A DNA stretch of 45,476 nt from Draconibacterium orientale (lineage in GTDB: Bacteria; Bacteroidota; Bacteroidia; Bacteroidales; JAADGE01). The position numbers and the translations under genes were made by a program. The notes under the pieces were generated by a model, which did not search any database, was not told the origin of the DNA, and was given only the letters and a program-made list of their open reading frames with translations. Location: NCBI GenBank assembly GCA_020721645.1, contig DYMH01000013.1, forward strand, positions 1 to 45,476, in the 5' to 3' direction. Positions 1-8,350 of the stretch are shown here, piece after piece (the first letter of the stretch is position 1; each line of letters opens with the position of its first letter).

Positions 1-58
1 TAATGGCTGAAAAGGTTTTTAGGTTCATTGTTTTAAATTTTTAAAATAAATTTTTTAC

Positions 59-258
59 GCTTATCCCGGATAATACCTAAAATGATATTTTGAAACAATT
101 TTTTTTTTTTGAGACGACCGCAAGTCGTCTCTACACAGCATGCAGGAGTTTTGCACGTAGAGACGTGTGGCACACGTCTCAAAAAATAATTTCTTTTTTC
201 ACTGTTTTACAATAAGATACAAATTTTACAAACTATATAGGTAATAATCGGGATAAGC
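59..258. repeat. MITE-like element: terminal inverted repeats enclosing two palindromes
   Basis: A 200-bp non-coding unit. Its ends, 59-79 and 238-258, are 21-bp inverted repeats matching at 18 positions, both beginning GCTTATCCCG. Inside lie two perfect hairpins: GAGACGAC/GTCGTCTC (111-118 with 124-131, 5-base loop) and GAGACGTGTG/CACACGTCTC (160-169 with 171-180, 1-base loop). Both hairpin arms share the GAGACG core. There is no ORF inside, so any mobility would have to be in trans. The layout resembles a miniature inverted-repeat element or a composite REP-like unit; that class is inferred from structure alone. Confidence 0.55.
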
Positions 259-287
259 ATTAAATTTTTAACTGATTGTATGTTATT

Positions 288-488
288 TCAAATTGTATTT
301 TCTGACATTTTGCGTGCAGAATCAATTGCTAATTTAACTTCCTCATTCGTAACAACTTTACCGTTTTCAGATTGTTGATAACCTTCTTCAATTTTTTCGA
401 TAAAAATCAATTTCTCAACCAATTCATCAAGCGAAAATGAATCGGGCAAATTACGAATTGTTTTGTCAACTTTTTCTTTTGTAAGCAT
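288..488 (-). CDS. Small antitoxin-like protein, orphan
   Basis: A 66-residue, acidic, helical protein starting at an ATG. The pattern (K-E-x-V at the start, then LPDSFSLDELVEKL, IEKIEEG and a C-terminal half with V-x-x-E-E-V) resembles small Bacteroidota proteins that usually precede a RelE/ParE-type toxin gene and are annotated as antitoxin-like. Here no toxin ORF follows: downstream on the minus strand lies the MITE-like element and the window edge. It is read divergently from nothing and sits about 60 bases beyond the mutS stop codon, so it could be co-transcribed with mutS. The function is inferred from overall resemblance only; the gene may be an orphan or may have lost its partner. Confidence 0.5.
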   Translation of the reverse strand: MLTKEKVDKTIRNLPDSFSLDELVEKLIFIEKIEEGYQQSENGKVVTNEEVKLAIDSARKMSENTI

Positions 489-547
489 AATGATTTTTGA
501 ATGTATTTACACAATAATACAAAATTTCCGCTTGAAAATCAAATTTA

Positions 548-3163
548 TTACTTCAAATTCAGATGTTTTTTGATGTCGCTCAATTTATTTAACGCTTCAA
601 TCGGCGTTAAATTATTAATGTCGATATTTTTAATTTCGTCTCTGATTTGTTTCAGAACCGGGTCGTCCAACTGAAAGAAACTCAATTGATAACCTTCCCG
701 CGTTGATGCCAATTGATCTACTTTTTCAATTAAATCTTCTTTGCGATGCGTTTTTTCCAATTCTTTCAATATTTCATGTGCCCGTTTGACAACACTTTGC
801 GGCATTCCTGCGAGTTTTGCCACATGAATCCCGAAACTGTGTTCGCTCCCGCCGGCAACCAATTTTCGCAAAAAAATCACTTTTTGGTTGATTTCTTTTA
901 CCGAAACATTGAAATTTTTAATTCGATTGAACGATTTTTCCATTTCGTTCAATTCGTGATAATGCGTGGCAAAAAGCGTTTTGGCTCTGGCTTTCGGATG
1001 CTCGTGAATAAATTCGGCAATCGACCATGCAATCGAAATTCCATCGTAAGTACTTGTTCCTCTGCCGAGTTCGTCGAAAAGAATCAAACTTCGGTCCGAA
1101 ATATTGTTCAAAATTCCGGCGGCTTCGTTCATTTCAACCATAAATGTGGATTCGCCGGAAGAAATATTGTCGGACGCACCAACGCGAGTGAAAATTTTAT
1201 CAACATATCCAAATTCTGCGTTTTCTGCCGGCACAAAACTTCCGATTTGAGCCATCAGCACAATCAAAGCCGTTTGGCGAAGCAATGCCGATTTTCCTGC
1301 CATATTCGGTCCGGTGATGATGATAATTTGTTGCGATTCATCGTCCAAAAAAATATCGTTGGCAATATACGGCTCATCAACCGACAGTTGTTTTTCAATT
1401 ACCGGATGCCGCCCTTGTTTGATGTTCAGAACATTCGTTTTGTTTAAAATCGGTCGTGAATACGTGTTTTCTTCCGCCGCCAAAGCAAAAGAAATCAAGC
1501 AATCCAAACGAGCCAAAATCGCAGCATTTACCTGAATTACAGGCATATATTCTGCCAAACTTATAACTAAATCATCAAAAATTCGAGTTTCTATGGCTAA
1601 TATTTTTTCTTCGGCACCCAGAATTTTTTCTTCGTAGGTTTTCAATTCTTCGTTGATATAACGCTCTGCACCTGTCAAAGTTTGTTTTCTGTTCCACGAT
1701 TCCGGAACACGGTCTTTGTGGGTGTTTCGCACTTCAAAATAATATCCGAAAACATTATTAAAACCGATTTTAAGCGACGATATTCCGGTTTCTTCCGCCA
1801 AACGATTTTGCATATCAGCCAAATAATCTTTTCCCGAATAGGCAATGTTACGTAAATCGTCCAAATCCGCCGAAACGCCATCGGCAATGACTTTTCCTTT
1901 TTGAATTTGCGTTGGCGGATCGTCGCGAATTTCTTTGGCAATGCGTTCGGCAATGGCTTCGCACGGATTCAGTCGGTCGCCCGTGAATTTCAATTGTTTG
2001 TTTGGCGAAATCAAGCAATTTTTTTTCAATTCGCCCACAGCTTCCAAAGCCAGCCGCAACTGATTGACATCTCGCGGATTGATTCGCATCGAGGAAATTT
2101 TGGAATTCATGCGTTCCAAATCGCCGGTGCGTTTTATCAAAGTTCTGAATTCTTGACGTTGCTCCGGATTTTTGAGAAAATATTCGGTCAAATCCAAACG
2201 TTCGTCGATTGCGTTAATATCTTTCAAAGGCAATGCCAGCCAGCGTTTCAACAATCTGGAACCGGGCGGCGAAACCGTTTTATCAATCACATCAATGAGC
2301 GATTTTGAGCCTTCGCCGGGCGAATGAAAAAGTTCGAGGTTGCGAATCGTAAATTTATCGAGCCAAACGTATTTCTCTTCTTCGACACGGGAAATGGAAG
2401 TGATATGTTTTAATTCCCGATGTTCGGTGAGGTCCAAATATTGCAGAATTGCTCCTGCCGCCGTAATTCCGTAACTCATTTCATCGACACCGAAACCTTT
2501 CAACGAAACAGTATCGAATTGTCGCAGAAGTCGTTCGCGTGCAGTTTCTTCGGCAAAAATCCAATTTTCGAGTTTGTAGGTATAATATTTTGAACCGAAA
2601 AGTTCAGTAAAATTATCGTGCTGACTGCGTTCGTAGAGTACTTCTTTGGGTGAAAATCCGTTGAGAACTTTGTCGATATAATCGGTATTTCCTTGTGCCA
2701 AATAAAATTCGCCGGTCGATAAATCCAGAAAAGCTGCTCCTGCCATTTGTTTGCTGATATGCACGCAAGCCAAAAAGTTGTTTTCTTTGTTTTCGAGCGA
2801 ATTTTCGTTCAAAATCACACCCGGTGTAATGAGTTCGGTAACACCTCGTTTTACGATATTTTTTGTCAATTTCGGGTCTTCCAATTGTTCGCAAATTGCA
2901 ACCCTCTGCCCTGCCCTCACGAGTTTTGGAAGATAAGTATCGAGTGCGTGATACGGAAAACCTGCAAGTTCTATAAATTGTGCTGCTCCGTTGGCTCGTT
3001 TTGTTAATGTGATACCAAGAATTTCGGAAGTTTTTATAGCATCTTCGGCAAAAGTTTCGTAAAAATCGCCGACGCGAAACAACAAAATTGCATCGGGGTG
3101 CTTTGCTTTAATAGCATTGTGCTGCTTCATCAAGGGCGTTTCTACGATGGTTTTCTTTTCCAC
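548..3163 (-). CDS. mutS: DNA mismatch repair protein MutS
   Basis: Recognises base mismatches and small loops after replication, acting as an ATP-dependent dimer that recruits MutL. The 871-residue length is normal for bacterial MutS. Visible: the mismatch-wedge motif GDFYETF at about residues 32-38 (Phe34, Glu36), connector, lever and clamp regions, then the ATPase with Walker A GPNMAGKS near residue 618, Walker B/signature [14 protein letters not shown] near 690 and the ATHYHEL motif. The C-terminal tail [10 protein letters not shown] is typical. The start codon appears to be GTG at 3163-3161; an in-frame ATG lies 11 codons later, but related proteins also have residues before the LMKQHN segment, favouring the GTG. 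No mutL is nearby. Confidence 0.97.
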   Translation of the reverse strand: MEKKTIVETPLMKQHNAIKAKHPDAILLFRVGDFYETFAEDAIKTSEILGITLTKRANGAAQFIELAGFPYHALDTYLPKLVRAGQRVAICEQLEDPKLTKNIVKRGVTELITPGVILNENSLENKENNFLACVHISKQMAGAAFLDLSTGEFYLAQGNTDYIDKVLNGFSPKEVLYERSQHDNFTELFGSKYYTYKLENWIFAEETARERLLRQFDTVSLKGFGVDEMSYGITAAGAILQYLDLTEHRELKHITSISRVEEEKYVWLDKFTIRNLELFHSPGEGSKSLIDVIDKTVSPPGSRLLKRWLALPLKDINAIDERLDLTEYFLKNPEQRQEFRTLIKRTGDLERMNSKISSMRINPRDVNQLRLALEAVGELKKNCLISPNKQLKFTGDRLNPCEAIAERIAKEIRDDPPTQIQKGKVIADGVSADLDDLRNIAYSGKDYLADMQNRLAEETGISSLKIGFNNVFGYYFEVRNTHKDRVPESWNRKQTLTGAERYINEELKTYEEKILGAEEKILAIETRIFDDLVISLAEYMPVIQVNAAILARLDCLISFALAAEENTYSRPILNKTNVLNIKQGRHPVIEKQLSVDEPYIANDIFLDDESQQIIIITGPNMAGKSALLRQTALIVLMAQIGSFVPAENAEFGYVDKIFTRVGASDNISSGESTFMVEMNEAAGILNNISDRSLILFDELGRGTSTYDGISIAWSIAEFIHEHPKARAKTLFATHYHELNEMEKSFNRIKNFNVSVKEINQKVIFLRKLVAGGSEHSFGIHVAKLAGMPQSVVKRAHEILKELEKTHRKEDLIEKVDQLASTREGYQLSFFQLDDPVLKQIRDEIKNIDINNLTPIEALNKLSDIKKHLNLK

Positions 3164-3363
3164 GGCTTTTGATATTTACAGATTAATTTGTAAAATTATA
3201 AAAAAGCCGGCGGATTTGAAATTCAACTTATCAACATTTCAACAGAAAGAGATTATTTATCACTACTGACCGACTAATTTTTTGCAATTCATCTGAAATG
3301 AGTGAAAATACAGGTATTTTAGAGAAAATTGAAAAACAGTGGGCTGTTTTTAGAAAAAAAAAT

Positions 3364-3451
3364 AGGAACACAGATTTTATAAAATTTTTTAAAATTTATG
3401 CTGATTATTAATATCTTATAAAATCATAATCATCAGTGTTATCTGCGTTCT
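3364..3451. repeat. Imperfect inverted repeat in the mutS-thioredoxin intergenic gap
   Basis: The 341-bp gap 3164-3504 contains no credible ORF. Within it, AGGAACACAGAT (from 3364) and ATCTGCGTTCT (ending 3451) are imperfect reverse complements, and inside them ATAAAAT segments also face each other. The wording (ACAGAT, ATCAGTGTTATCTGCGTTCT) looks like decayed dispersed intergenic repeats I associate with Bacteroidota-type genomes, but with only one copy here this is tentative. Confidence 0.3.
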
Positions 3452-3504
3452 ATTTTTACTCGGTTAATAGTGATTATTTATCAATAATTCCGAAAATAGT
3501 GTGC

Positions 3505-3987
3505 TTATTTGTCATTTCCTGCAACAGCCTTAGGCGACCAATTCGATAAAAAAGCCAAAACTTTTTTGGCATCATAGCCGCCTTTACCATCTTCCAAATA
3601 CCACGAATCTTGAATATGAATGAGTTTTCCCTCGGCATCGCATACGAGAAAAACGGGAAAACCAAACCGCTGCGGATGTCCCATTTTATTGAGAAATTCC
3701 TCATTTTTGTTTTCTTTGCTGTAATTTACCAAAACATAAACAAAATTGGCTCGAACAGCCGAATCTAATTGGACTTCTTCGTGCACATACTTGTGAAATT
3801 TAATACACCATTTACACCAATTTCCGCCCACTTGTATCAACACAAATTTATTTTGTGATTTTACTTGCGTCAGTGCATTTTTAAAATCTTGATTGACATC
3901 AGATTGCGGATTATATAACAGCGATTGTGAATAAACAAAAACCGAAACGAATATCAAAATATTTAAAACAATAATCTTTTTTCCCAT
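3505..3987 (-). CDS. Secreted thioredoxin-fold protein
   Basis: A 160-residue protein with an N-terminal signal peptide (MGKKIIVLNILIFVSVFVYS) followed by a thioredoxin-like fold of the Thioredoxin_7/DUF255-like group. The active site is GGNWCKWC near residues 54-61, a CxxC typical of periplasmic dithiol proteins that reduce or isomerise disulfides. The later segment FGFPVFLVCDAEGK supplies the conserved cis-proline region (GFPV). The N-terminus contains Q-S-D-V-N-Q-D-F-K-N-A-L, matching the usual helix before the first strand. It is monocistronic between mutS and the divergent Fe-S gene. The physiological partner cannot be told from context. Confidence 0.85.
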   Translation of the reverse strand: MGKKIIVLNILIFVSVFVYSQSLLYNPQSDVNQDFKNALTQVKSQNKFVLIQVGGNWCKWCIKFHKYVHEEVQLDSAVRANFVYVLVNYSKENKNEEFLNKMGHPQRFGFPVFLVCDAEGKLIHIQDSWYLEDGKGGYDAKKVLAFLSNWSPKAVAGNDK

Positions 3988-4111
3988 AATTGAAAACGAT
4001 GTTAATTTGGTGTAAATAACGGATAATTTATATCTGAAATTATATGTCGTACAACATAATTTTTAAAATTATAAACATTGATATATTTTTCAGAACACGA
4101 ATTACAATTCC

Positions 4112-4119
4112 TATTTTTG
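4112..4119 (+). promoter_or_regulatory. Bacteroidota -7 promoter element
   Basis: TATTTTTG fits the TAnnTTTG element used by the Bacteroidota primary sigma factor. It lies 57 bases before the ATG at 4177 of the Fe-S oxidoreductase gene, and argues against the upstream in-frame TTG at 4078 being the start because transcription would begin after it. No clear -33 TTTG is visible at the expected distance. Confidence 0.4.
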
Positions 4120-4176
4120 CAAAGATATACAGAATCGTTGTATTCACATTTCAAACATCACATAATTTTTAATGCC

Positions 4177-6294
4177 ATGGTTTCACATCTTTTTTTCATC
4201 GCATCAACCCTCATCGCCTTTGGTTTGCTGACATACAGTTTTTTGCGTATTTTCAAAATCATTAAATTGTTGCGAAAACCATATTCGATTTCAAATTTCG
4301 GCGAACGTGTAAAACGCCTTTTTACAATAGCCATTGCACAGGAAAAGATATTACGCTTTCCTTTGATTGGTCTGATGCACGCACTTGTTTTCTGGGGATT
4401 TTTGATGATAACATTCGGTTCGGGCGAAATGGTGCTCGACGGCATTATCGGCACACCTTTCGACAACAATCCATTGAACGACCGTTTGTTCAAATTTTTT
4501 GGTACTGTTTATAATGTGCTTATTGCCGGCGGCGATATTTTTGCTTATACAATTGTGATTTTGGTGGGAGCTTTTTTGGTTCGTCGTATTTTTATGCACA
4601 TCAAGCGATTTACGGGTGTTGAGTTGAGACATCGCGACCATAAAGATGCGGCAATTGCCTTGTCCTTAATCCTTCTGCTTATGGTCAGTTTAGCCGGAAT
4701 GAATATCGCATACAATGCCGGCAACGAAAATGTGTTCGGCGTATATCCGATAAGTTCTCAGCTTACGGGAATTTTTGAAGGAATGCAAACACATACGGTT
4801 CATACATTGGAATTGGTTTTTTGGTGGACTCATATCCTATTAATCTTCTTTTTTGCCAATTACTTGCCATATTCCAAACATTTCCACGTATTTATGTCGC
4901 TTCCAAATGTGTATTTGTCGAGAACCGAACCGCTGAGCAAAATGACAAATATGGAATCCGTAACCGGTGAAGTAAAATTGATGCTCGACCCATCGTTGCC
5001 CGAACCGCAAAGCAAGGGCGATGAACCCGAACGGTTTGGAATGAAAGATGTAGAAGACGGAACGTGGAAATATTATCTCGATTCGCTCACTTGCACACAA
5101 TGCGGACGTTGTACATCGGTTTGTCCGGCAAACCAAACAGGTAAAAAACTATCGCCCCGAAAAGTTGTATTGGATTATCGCCGACGTATGGAAGAAAAAA
5201 TGAGCGGCTTACTGAAAGAAGGCAAAAAATTTGACGATAAAAAGTCACTGCTCGGCGATTATACCACTGCCGAAGAGCTATGGGCTTGCACCACGTGTAA
5301 TGCCTGTGCACAAGAATGCCCCGTGAGTATCGACCAACCCTCGATGATACTTGAAATGCGACGATATATCTTTATGGAACAATCGGCAGCCCCTTCGTTG
5401 CTCAATTCGATGTGTACCAATATCGAAAACAACGGTGCACCGTGGCAATATTCGGCTGCCGACAGAGGAAAATGGGCTGACAATCTAACATTAAACGATG
5501 AAGCGAAAACGCCTGTTAAAGTGCCTTTAATGTCGCAAATTGCAGCAGCCGGAAAAAATATCGACATTCTGTTTTGGGTCGGTTCGGCTTCGAGCTACGA
5601 TGACCGTGCAAAGAAGATTTCGCGTGATTTTGCAAAAATTCTGCATCATGCAAAAATCAATTTTGCAATTCTGGGCAGCGAAGAGAGCGATTCGGGAGAT
5701 AATGCAAAACGTGCCGGAAACGAATTTCTCTTTCAAATGCAGGCTTTAACCAACATTGAAGTCTTAAACTCGTATGGTATTAAAAAAATAGTAACTTGCG
5801 ACCCGCACGATTTCAATACATTGAAAAATGAATATCCCGAATTGGGCGGTATTTATGAACTCATTCATCACACTCAATATATTGACGAATTAATCAATCT
5901 GGATTTAATTAAAGTAACTAACAGTACATTTAGCGGAAAAACAATTACGTATCACGACCCGTGTTATTTAGGCAGAGGAAACGGCGAATACAACGCCCCC
6001 AGAAATATTCTAAAATCAACTTCGTGTACATTGACAGAAATGCACCGAAATAAAAGCCGCGCTCTGTGTTGCGGTGCCGGCGGAACACAAATGTTTAAAG
6101 AATCCGAACCCGGAACAAAAGAAGTTTACGAATTGAGAACAGAAGATGCCTTGGAAGTTCAACCAAACATCATTGCCACAGCATGTCCACTTTGCATGAC
6201 CATGCTTACAGACGGTATCAAGATGAAAGAACTCACCGGCGAAGTACAGATTCTTGATATTGCGGAGATTACAGTTAAAGCTCTTGGCATATAA
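4177..6294 (+). CDS. Membrane-anchored Fe-S oxidoreductase, fused HdrC/HdrB-like
   Basis: A 705-residue protein with about five or six N-terminal membrane segments (residues 1-260, NarI/HdrE-like), two ferredoxin-type motifs CTQCGRCTSVCP (about 305) and CTTCNACAQECP (about 370), and a C-terminal cysteine-rich CCG domain: DPCYLGRGNG (about 594), CCGAGGTQMF (about 629) and ACPLCMTM (about 668). The family transfers electrons between a quinone pool and a soluble donor, as in heterodisulfide-reductase-like or glycerol/lactate oxidase subunits; the substrate here is unknown. In flavobacteria, as I recall, the membrane/ferredoxin half and the CCG half are often two adjacent genes, so this looks like a fusion. 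The ATG at 4177 is chosen over an in-frame TTG at 4078. No electron-transfer flavoprotein gene is adjacent. Confidence 0.85.
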   Translation: MVSHLFFIASTLIAFGLLTYSFLRIFKIIKLLRKPYSISNFGERVKRLFTIAIAQEKILRFPLIGLMHALVFWGFLMITFGSGEMVLDGIIGTPFDNNPLNDRLFKFFGTVYNVLIAGGDIFAYTIVILVGAFLVRRIFMHIKRFTGVELRHRDHKDAAIALSLILLLMVSLAGMNIAYNAGNENVFGVYPISSQLTGIFEGMQTHTVHTLELVFWWTHILLIFFFANYLPYSKHFHVFMSLPNVYLSRTEPLSKMTNMESVTGEVKLMLDPSLPEPQSKGDEPERFGMKDVEDGTWKYYLDSLTCTQCGRCTSVCPANQTGKKLSPRKVVLDYRRRMEEKMSGLLKEGKKFDDKKSLLGDYTTAEELWACTTCNACAQECPVSIDQPSMILEMRRYIFMEQSAAPSLLNSMCTNIENNGAPWQYSAADRGKWADNLTLNDEAKTPVKVPLMSQIAAAGKNIDILFWVGSASSYDDRAKKISRDFAKILHHAKINFAILGSEESDSGDNAKRAGNEFLFQMQALTNIEVLNSYGIKKIVTCDPHDFNTLKNEYPELGGIYELIHHTQYIDELINLDLIKVTNSTFSGKTITYHDPCYLGRGNGEYNAPRNILKSTSCTLTEMHRNKSRALCCGAGGTQMFKESEPGTKEVYELRTEDALEVQPNIIATACPLCMTMLTDGIKMKELTGEVQILDIAEITVKALGI

Positions 6295-6319
6295 TAAATA
6301 ATTTACAAAAACAATAAAA

Positions 6320-6346
6320 AACTTAGCTTCATGCTAAGTTTTTTTT
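6320..6346 (+). terminator. Rho-independent terminator after the Fe-S gene
   Basis: AACTTAGC (6320-6327) pairs perfectly with GCTAAGTT (6333-6340) around a 5-base loop, followed by six more T residues. An A-run upstream extends the stem and could let it work in both directions. It is 26 bases past the stop codon at 6294. Confidence 0.8.
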
Positions 6347-6710
6347 ACGAAAAATGTTTATCTTTTGACACAGACTTATATTTATTTATAAGATAAAATA
6401 ATATTAGTTTTACAATATCATTAACTGAATCTAATTTTTACATTTTATATAGTATGTTATACACACAAAAAATGAGATTCAATTGCTTAATAAACAAGTT
6501 ACTAACAATATCTTCGTCCTATATATCTGAATAATAATTAATTAAAAAAAATATAAAAATTTTGTTACGGTAAAATGCTGAAAATAATAAGCATAAAATT
6601 ATTTTGTAAAAATCAATAGAAAAAACATTTTTTTTTACGAAAAATATTGCTTTAATTTACATTCGGAAACACGCCCCTAATAAAAATTTATTTCAGACAA
6701 TTTACCCACA
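6347..6710. other. Long AT-rich region upstream of dnaA, possible origin region
   Basis: This 364-bp gap has no ORF and is extremely AT-rich with long A and T runs. It contains one sequence fitting the DnaA-box consensus TTWTNCACA (TTATACACA, 6457-6465) and one with a single mismatch to TTATCCACA, TTACCCACA at 6702-6710, directly before the dnaA ATG. The segment TTTTTTTTACGAAAAAT occurs twice, near 6339 and near 6629. Only two box-like sites make an origin call weak; an autoregulatory dnaA promoter region explains the same data. Confidence 0.3.
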
Positions 6711-8135
6711 ATGAAACACAAACACGAAGATGTTTGGTATAATTGTTTACAAATTATCAAGGACAATATACCAACGACCAGTTTTGAGACTTGGTTTCAG
6801 CGAATAGTACCCCTACGCTTGGAACAAAACGTACTGACGATTCAAGTACCAACAGCTTTCTATTACGAGTATTTGGAAGAACACTACATTGATTTGTTAA
6901 AAAGTGTTCTTCGCAAAGAACTCGGGAAAGACGCCAAACTTGAATATCAAGTAGTTATAGACAACAGCTCGTCCGATTCCGGACCGCTTACCGTCAAGTA
7001 CCCCTTGGGACAAGGCAGCAACTTACAAAACAGAGCTTTACAAATGCCCTTAAAAGACCCATCGGTCTTGAAAAATCCCTTTGTGATTCCCGGAATTCAG
7101 AAATTGCAAATCAATCCACAGTTAGACAGTACCAAAAATTTTGATAATTTTATCGAAGGTGATTGCAATCGCTTAGCTCGCAGTGCAGGAATGGCAATAT
7201 CGGCATCTCCGGGGCGTTCTTCGTTCAATCCTCTTTTAATTTACGGTGTTCCGGGAGTTGGTAAAACTCACTTGGCACAAGCCATCGGAATCGGCGTAAA
7301 AGAGAATTTTCCTGACAAAATTGTATTGTATGTTACCGCAAATACATTTCAAACACAATATACCGACGCATCGAAAAATAACAGTAGGAATGATTTTACT
7401 CATTTTTACCAAATGATAGATGTTTTAATTATTGACGACGTTCATGAGTTTTCCGGGAAAACAGGGACACAGGAAAGTTTTTTCCATATTTTTAATTCTT
7501 TGCATCAAACGGGGAAACAACTTATTTTAACATCCGACCGCCCGCCTATTGAATTAAAGGGATTTTCAGAGAGGCTTCTTTCCCGCTTTAAATGGGGTTT
7601 ATCGGTAGAAATTGAAATGCCCGATGAAGAAACCCGAAAAGAAATCTTCCGCCGAAAGGCATATAATCAAGGAATTGAGCTTCCGGAAGAAGTTCTGGAA
7701 CATTTGTCGCGAAATATCAGCGGAAATCCGCGGGAAATCGAAAGTGCTATAATTCATTTGCTTGCCAACAGCACTTTTTTACAAAAAAAAATAGACCTTG
7801 ATTCAGCAATTCAGGTAGCTCAAAAACAATTTCAACATAAAACAGTAGAAATATCGATTCCGTATATCATTCAAGTGGTAAGTAACTATTTCGATTTAGA
7901 TAAAATTGATTTGCAAACCAAATCCAGAAAACGAGAAATTGTTCAGGCAAGACAATTGGCAATGTATTTTTCAAAGAAATTAACCAAATCTTCTTTATCA
8001 ACAATCGGTGCCGAAATCGGAGGTAAAAACCACTCAACCGTAGTGCATTCGTGCAAAACTGTTGATGACCTCTATCAACACGACAAAATTTTTAAAGGCT
8101 ATATCGAAGACATCATGAAAAAACTAAAATCCTAA
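6711..8135 (+). CDS. dnaA: Chromosomal replication initiator DnaA
   Basis: Binds DnaA boxes as an ATP-bound multimer and melts the origin. The 474 residues show domain I (W-x-x-C-L-x-I-I near the N-terminus, with SFETWFQ), a short linker, the AAA+ domain with Walker A GVPGVGKT near residue 177 and Walker B LIIDDVHEF near 238, the box VII arginine segment (ISGNPREIESAI), and domain IV with the DNA-recognition signature GGKNHSTVVHSCKTV near 440-455. The ATG directly follows a DnaA-box-like sequence. No dnaN or gyrase genes adjoin, as is common in Bacteroidota. The stop codon lies inside a degenerate 7-bp tandem array, and a strong hairpin follows. Confidence 0.97.
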   Translation: MKHKHEDVWYNCLQIIKDNIPTTSFETWFQRIVPLRLEQNVLTIQVPTAFYYEYLEEHYIDLLKSVLRKELGKDAKLEYQVVIDNSSSDSGPLTVKYPLGQGSNLQNRALQMPLKDPSVLKNPFVIPGIQKLQINPQLDSTKNFDNFIEGDCNRLARSAGMAISASPGRSSFNPLLIYGVPGVGKTHLAQAIGIGVKENFPDKIVLYVTANTFQTQYTDASKNNSRNDFTHFYQMIDVLIIDDVHEFSGKTGTQESFFHIFNSLHQTGKQLILTSDRPPIELKGFSERLLSRFKWGLSVEIEMPDEETRKEIFRRKAYNQGIELPEEVLEHLSRNISGNPREIESAIIHLLANSTFLQKKIDLDSAIQVAQKQFQHKTVEISIPYIIQVVSNYFDLDKIDLQTKSRKREIVQARQLAMYFSKKLTKSSLSTIGAEIGGKNHSTVVHSCKTVDDLYQHDKIFKGYIEDIMKKLKS

Positions 8136-8168
8136 GATCTGAAATCCTAAAAACTTAAAACTTAAAAA
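8127..8168 (+). repeat. Degenerate 7-bp array across the dnaA stop codon
   Basis: Six successive heptamers can be read: AAAATCC, TAAGATC, TGAAATC, CTAAAAA, CTTAAAA, CTTAAAA. The dnaA stop TAA is the start of the second unit. Sense-strand TAA or TGA triplets recur in more than one frame. The last two units are identical; the first four are diverged, so the 7-bp reading is moderately supported. Confidence 0.45.
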
Positions 8169-8178
8169 ATATTAGTTT

Positions 8179-8214
8179 AAACAAGGCAGAAAATAATTTC
8201 TGCCTTGTTTAATT
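8179..8214 (+). terminator. Hairpin terminator downstream of dnaA
   Basis: AAACAAGGCAGAAA (8179-8192) and TTTCTGCCTTGTTT (8197-8210) form a perfect 14-bp stem with the 4-base loop ATAA. The T tract after it is short (GTTTAATT), so it may act weakly as an intrinsic terminator or as a 3'-end stabiliser for the dnaA transcript; it also lies between convergent genes and could serve pabB. Confidence 0.7.
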
Positions 8215-8275
8215 ATACTAAGCACGCTCATAAATTGCGTTTTACAAATTGTTTAACTTTTTGATATTAAAAGTA

Positions 8276-8315
8276 ATCAGCATATCAGCACATCAAAAAA
8301 TCAACCAATCAAAGT
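8276..8315 (-). repeat. Short octamer array (5 units of ATCANNNN)
   Basis: Five exact-register 8-bp units on the plus strand: ATCAGCAT, ATCAGCAC, ATCAAAAA, ATCAACCA, ATCAAAGT. On the minus strand, the sense strand of pabB which ends 35 bases away, each reads NNNNTGAT. ATCAAAAA and ATCAACCA also occur as words in the large array at 12655-12918, linking the loci. Confidence 0.75.
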
Positions 8316-8350
8316 ATATATTGTAAACCCAAGCAAACTGCAAAAAAAAA

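Noticed and set aside
746-1447. 233-codon frame opposite mutS
   Set aside because: Antisense shadow; the minus frame is a fully conserved mutS, and the plus frame shows no domain or start context.
4078-4176. Longer N-terminus of the Fe-S oxidoreductase from a TTG
   Set aside because: A TATTTTTG promoter element at 4112-4119 lies inside it, and the ATG at 4177 begins directly before the first membrane segment.
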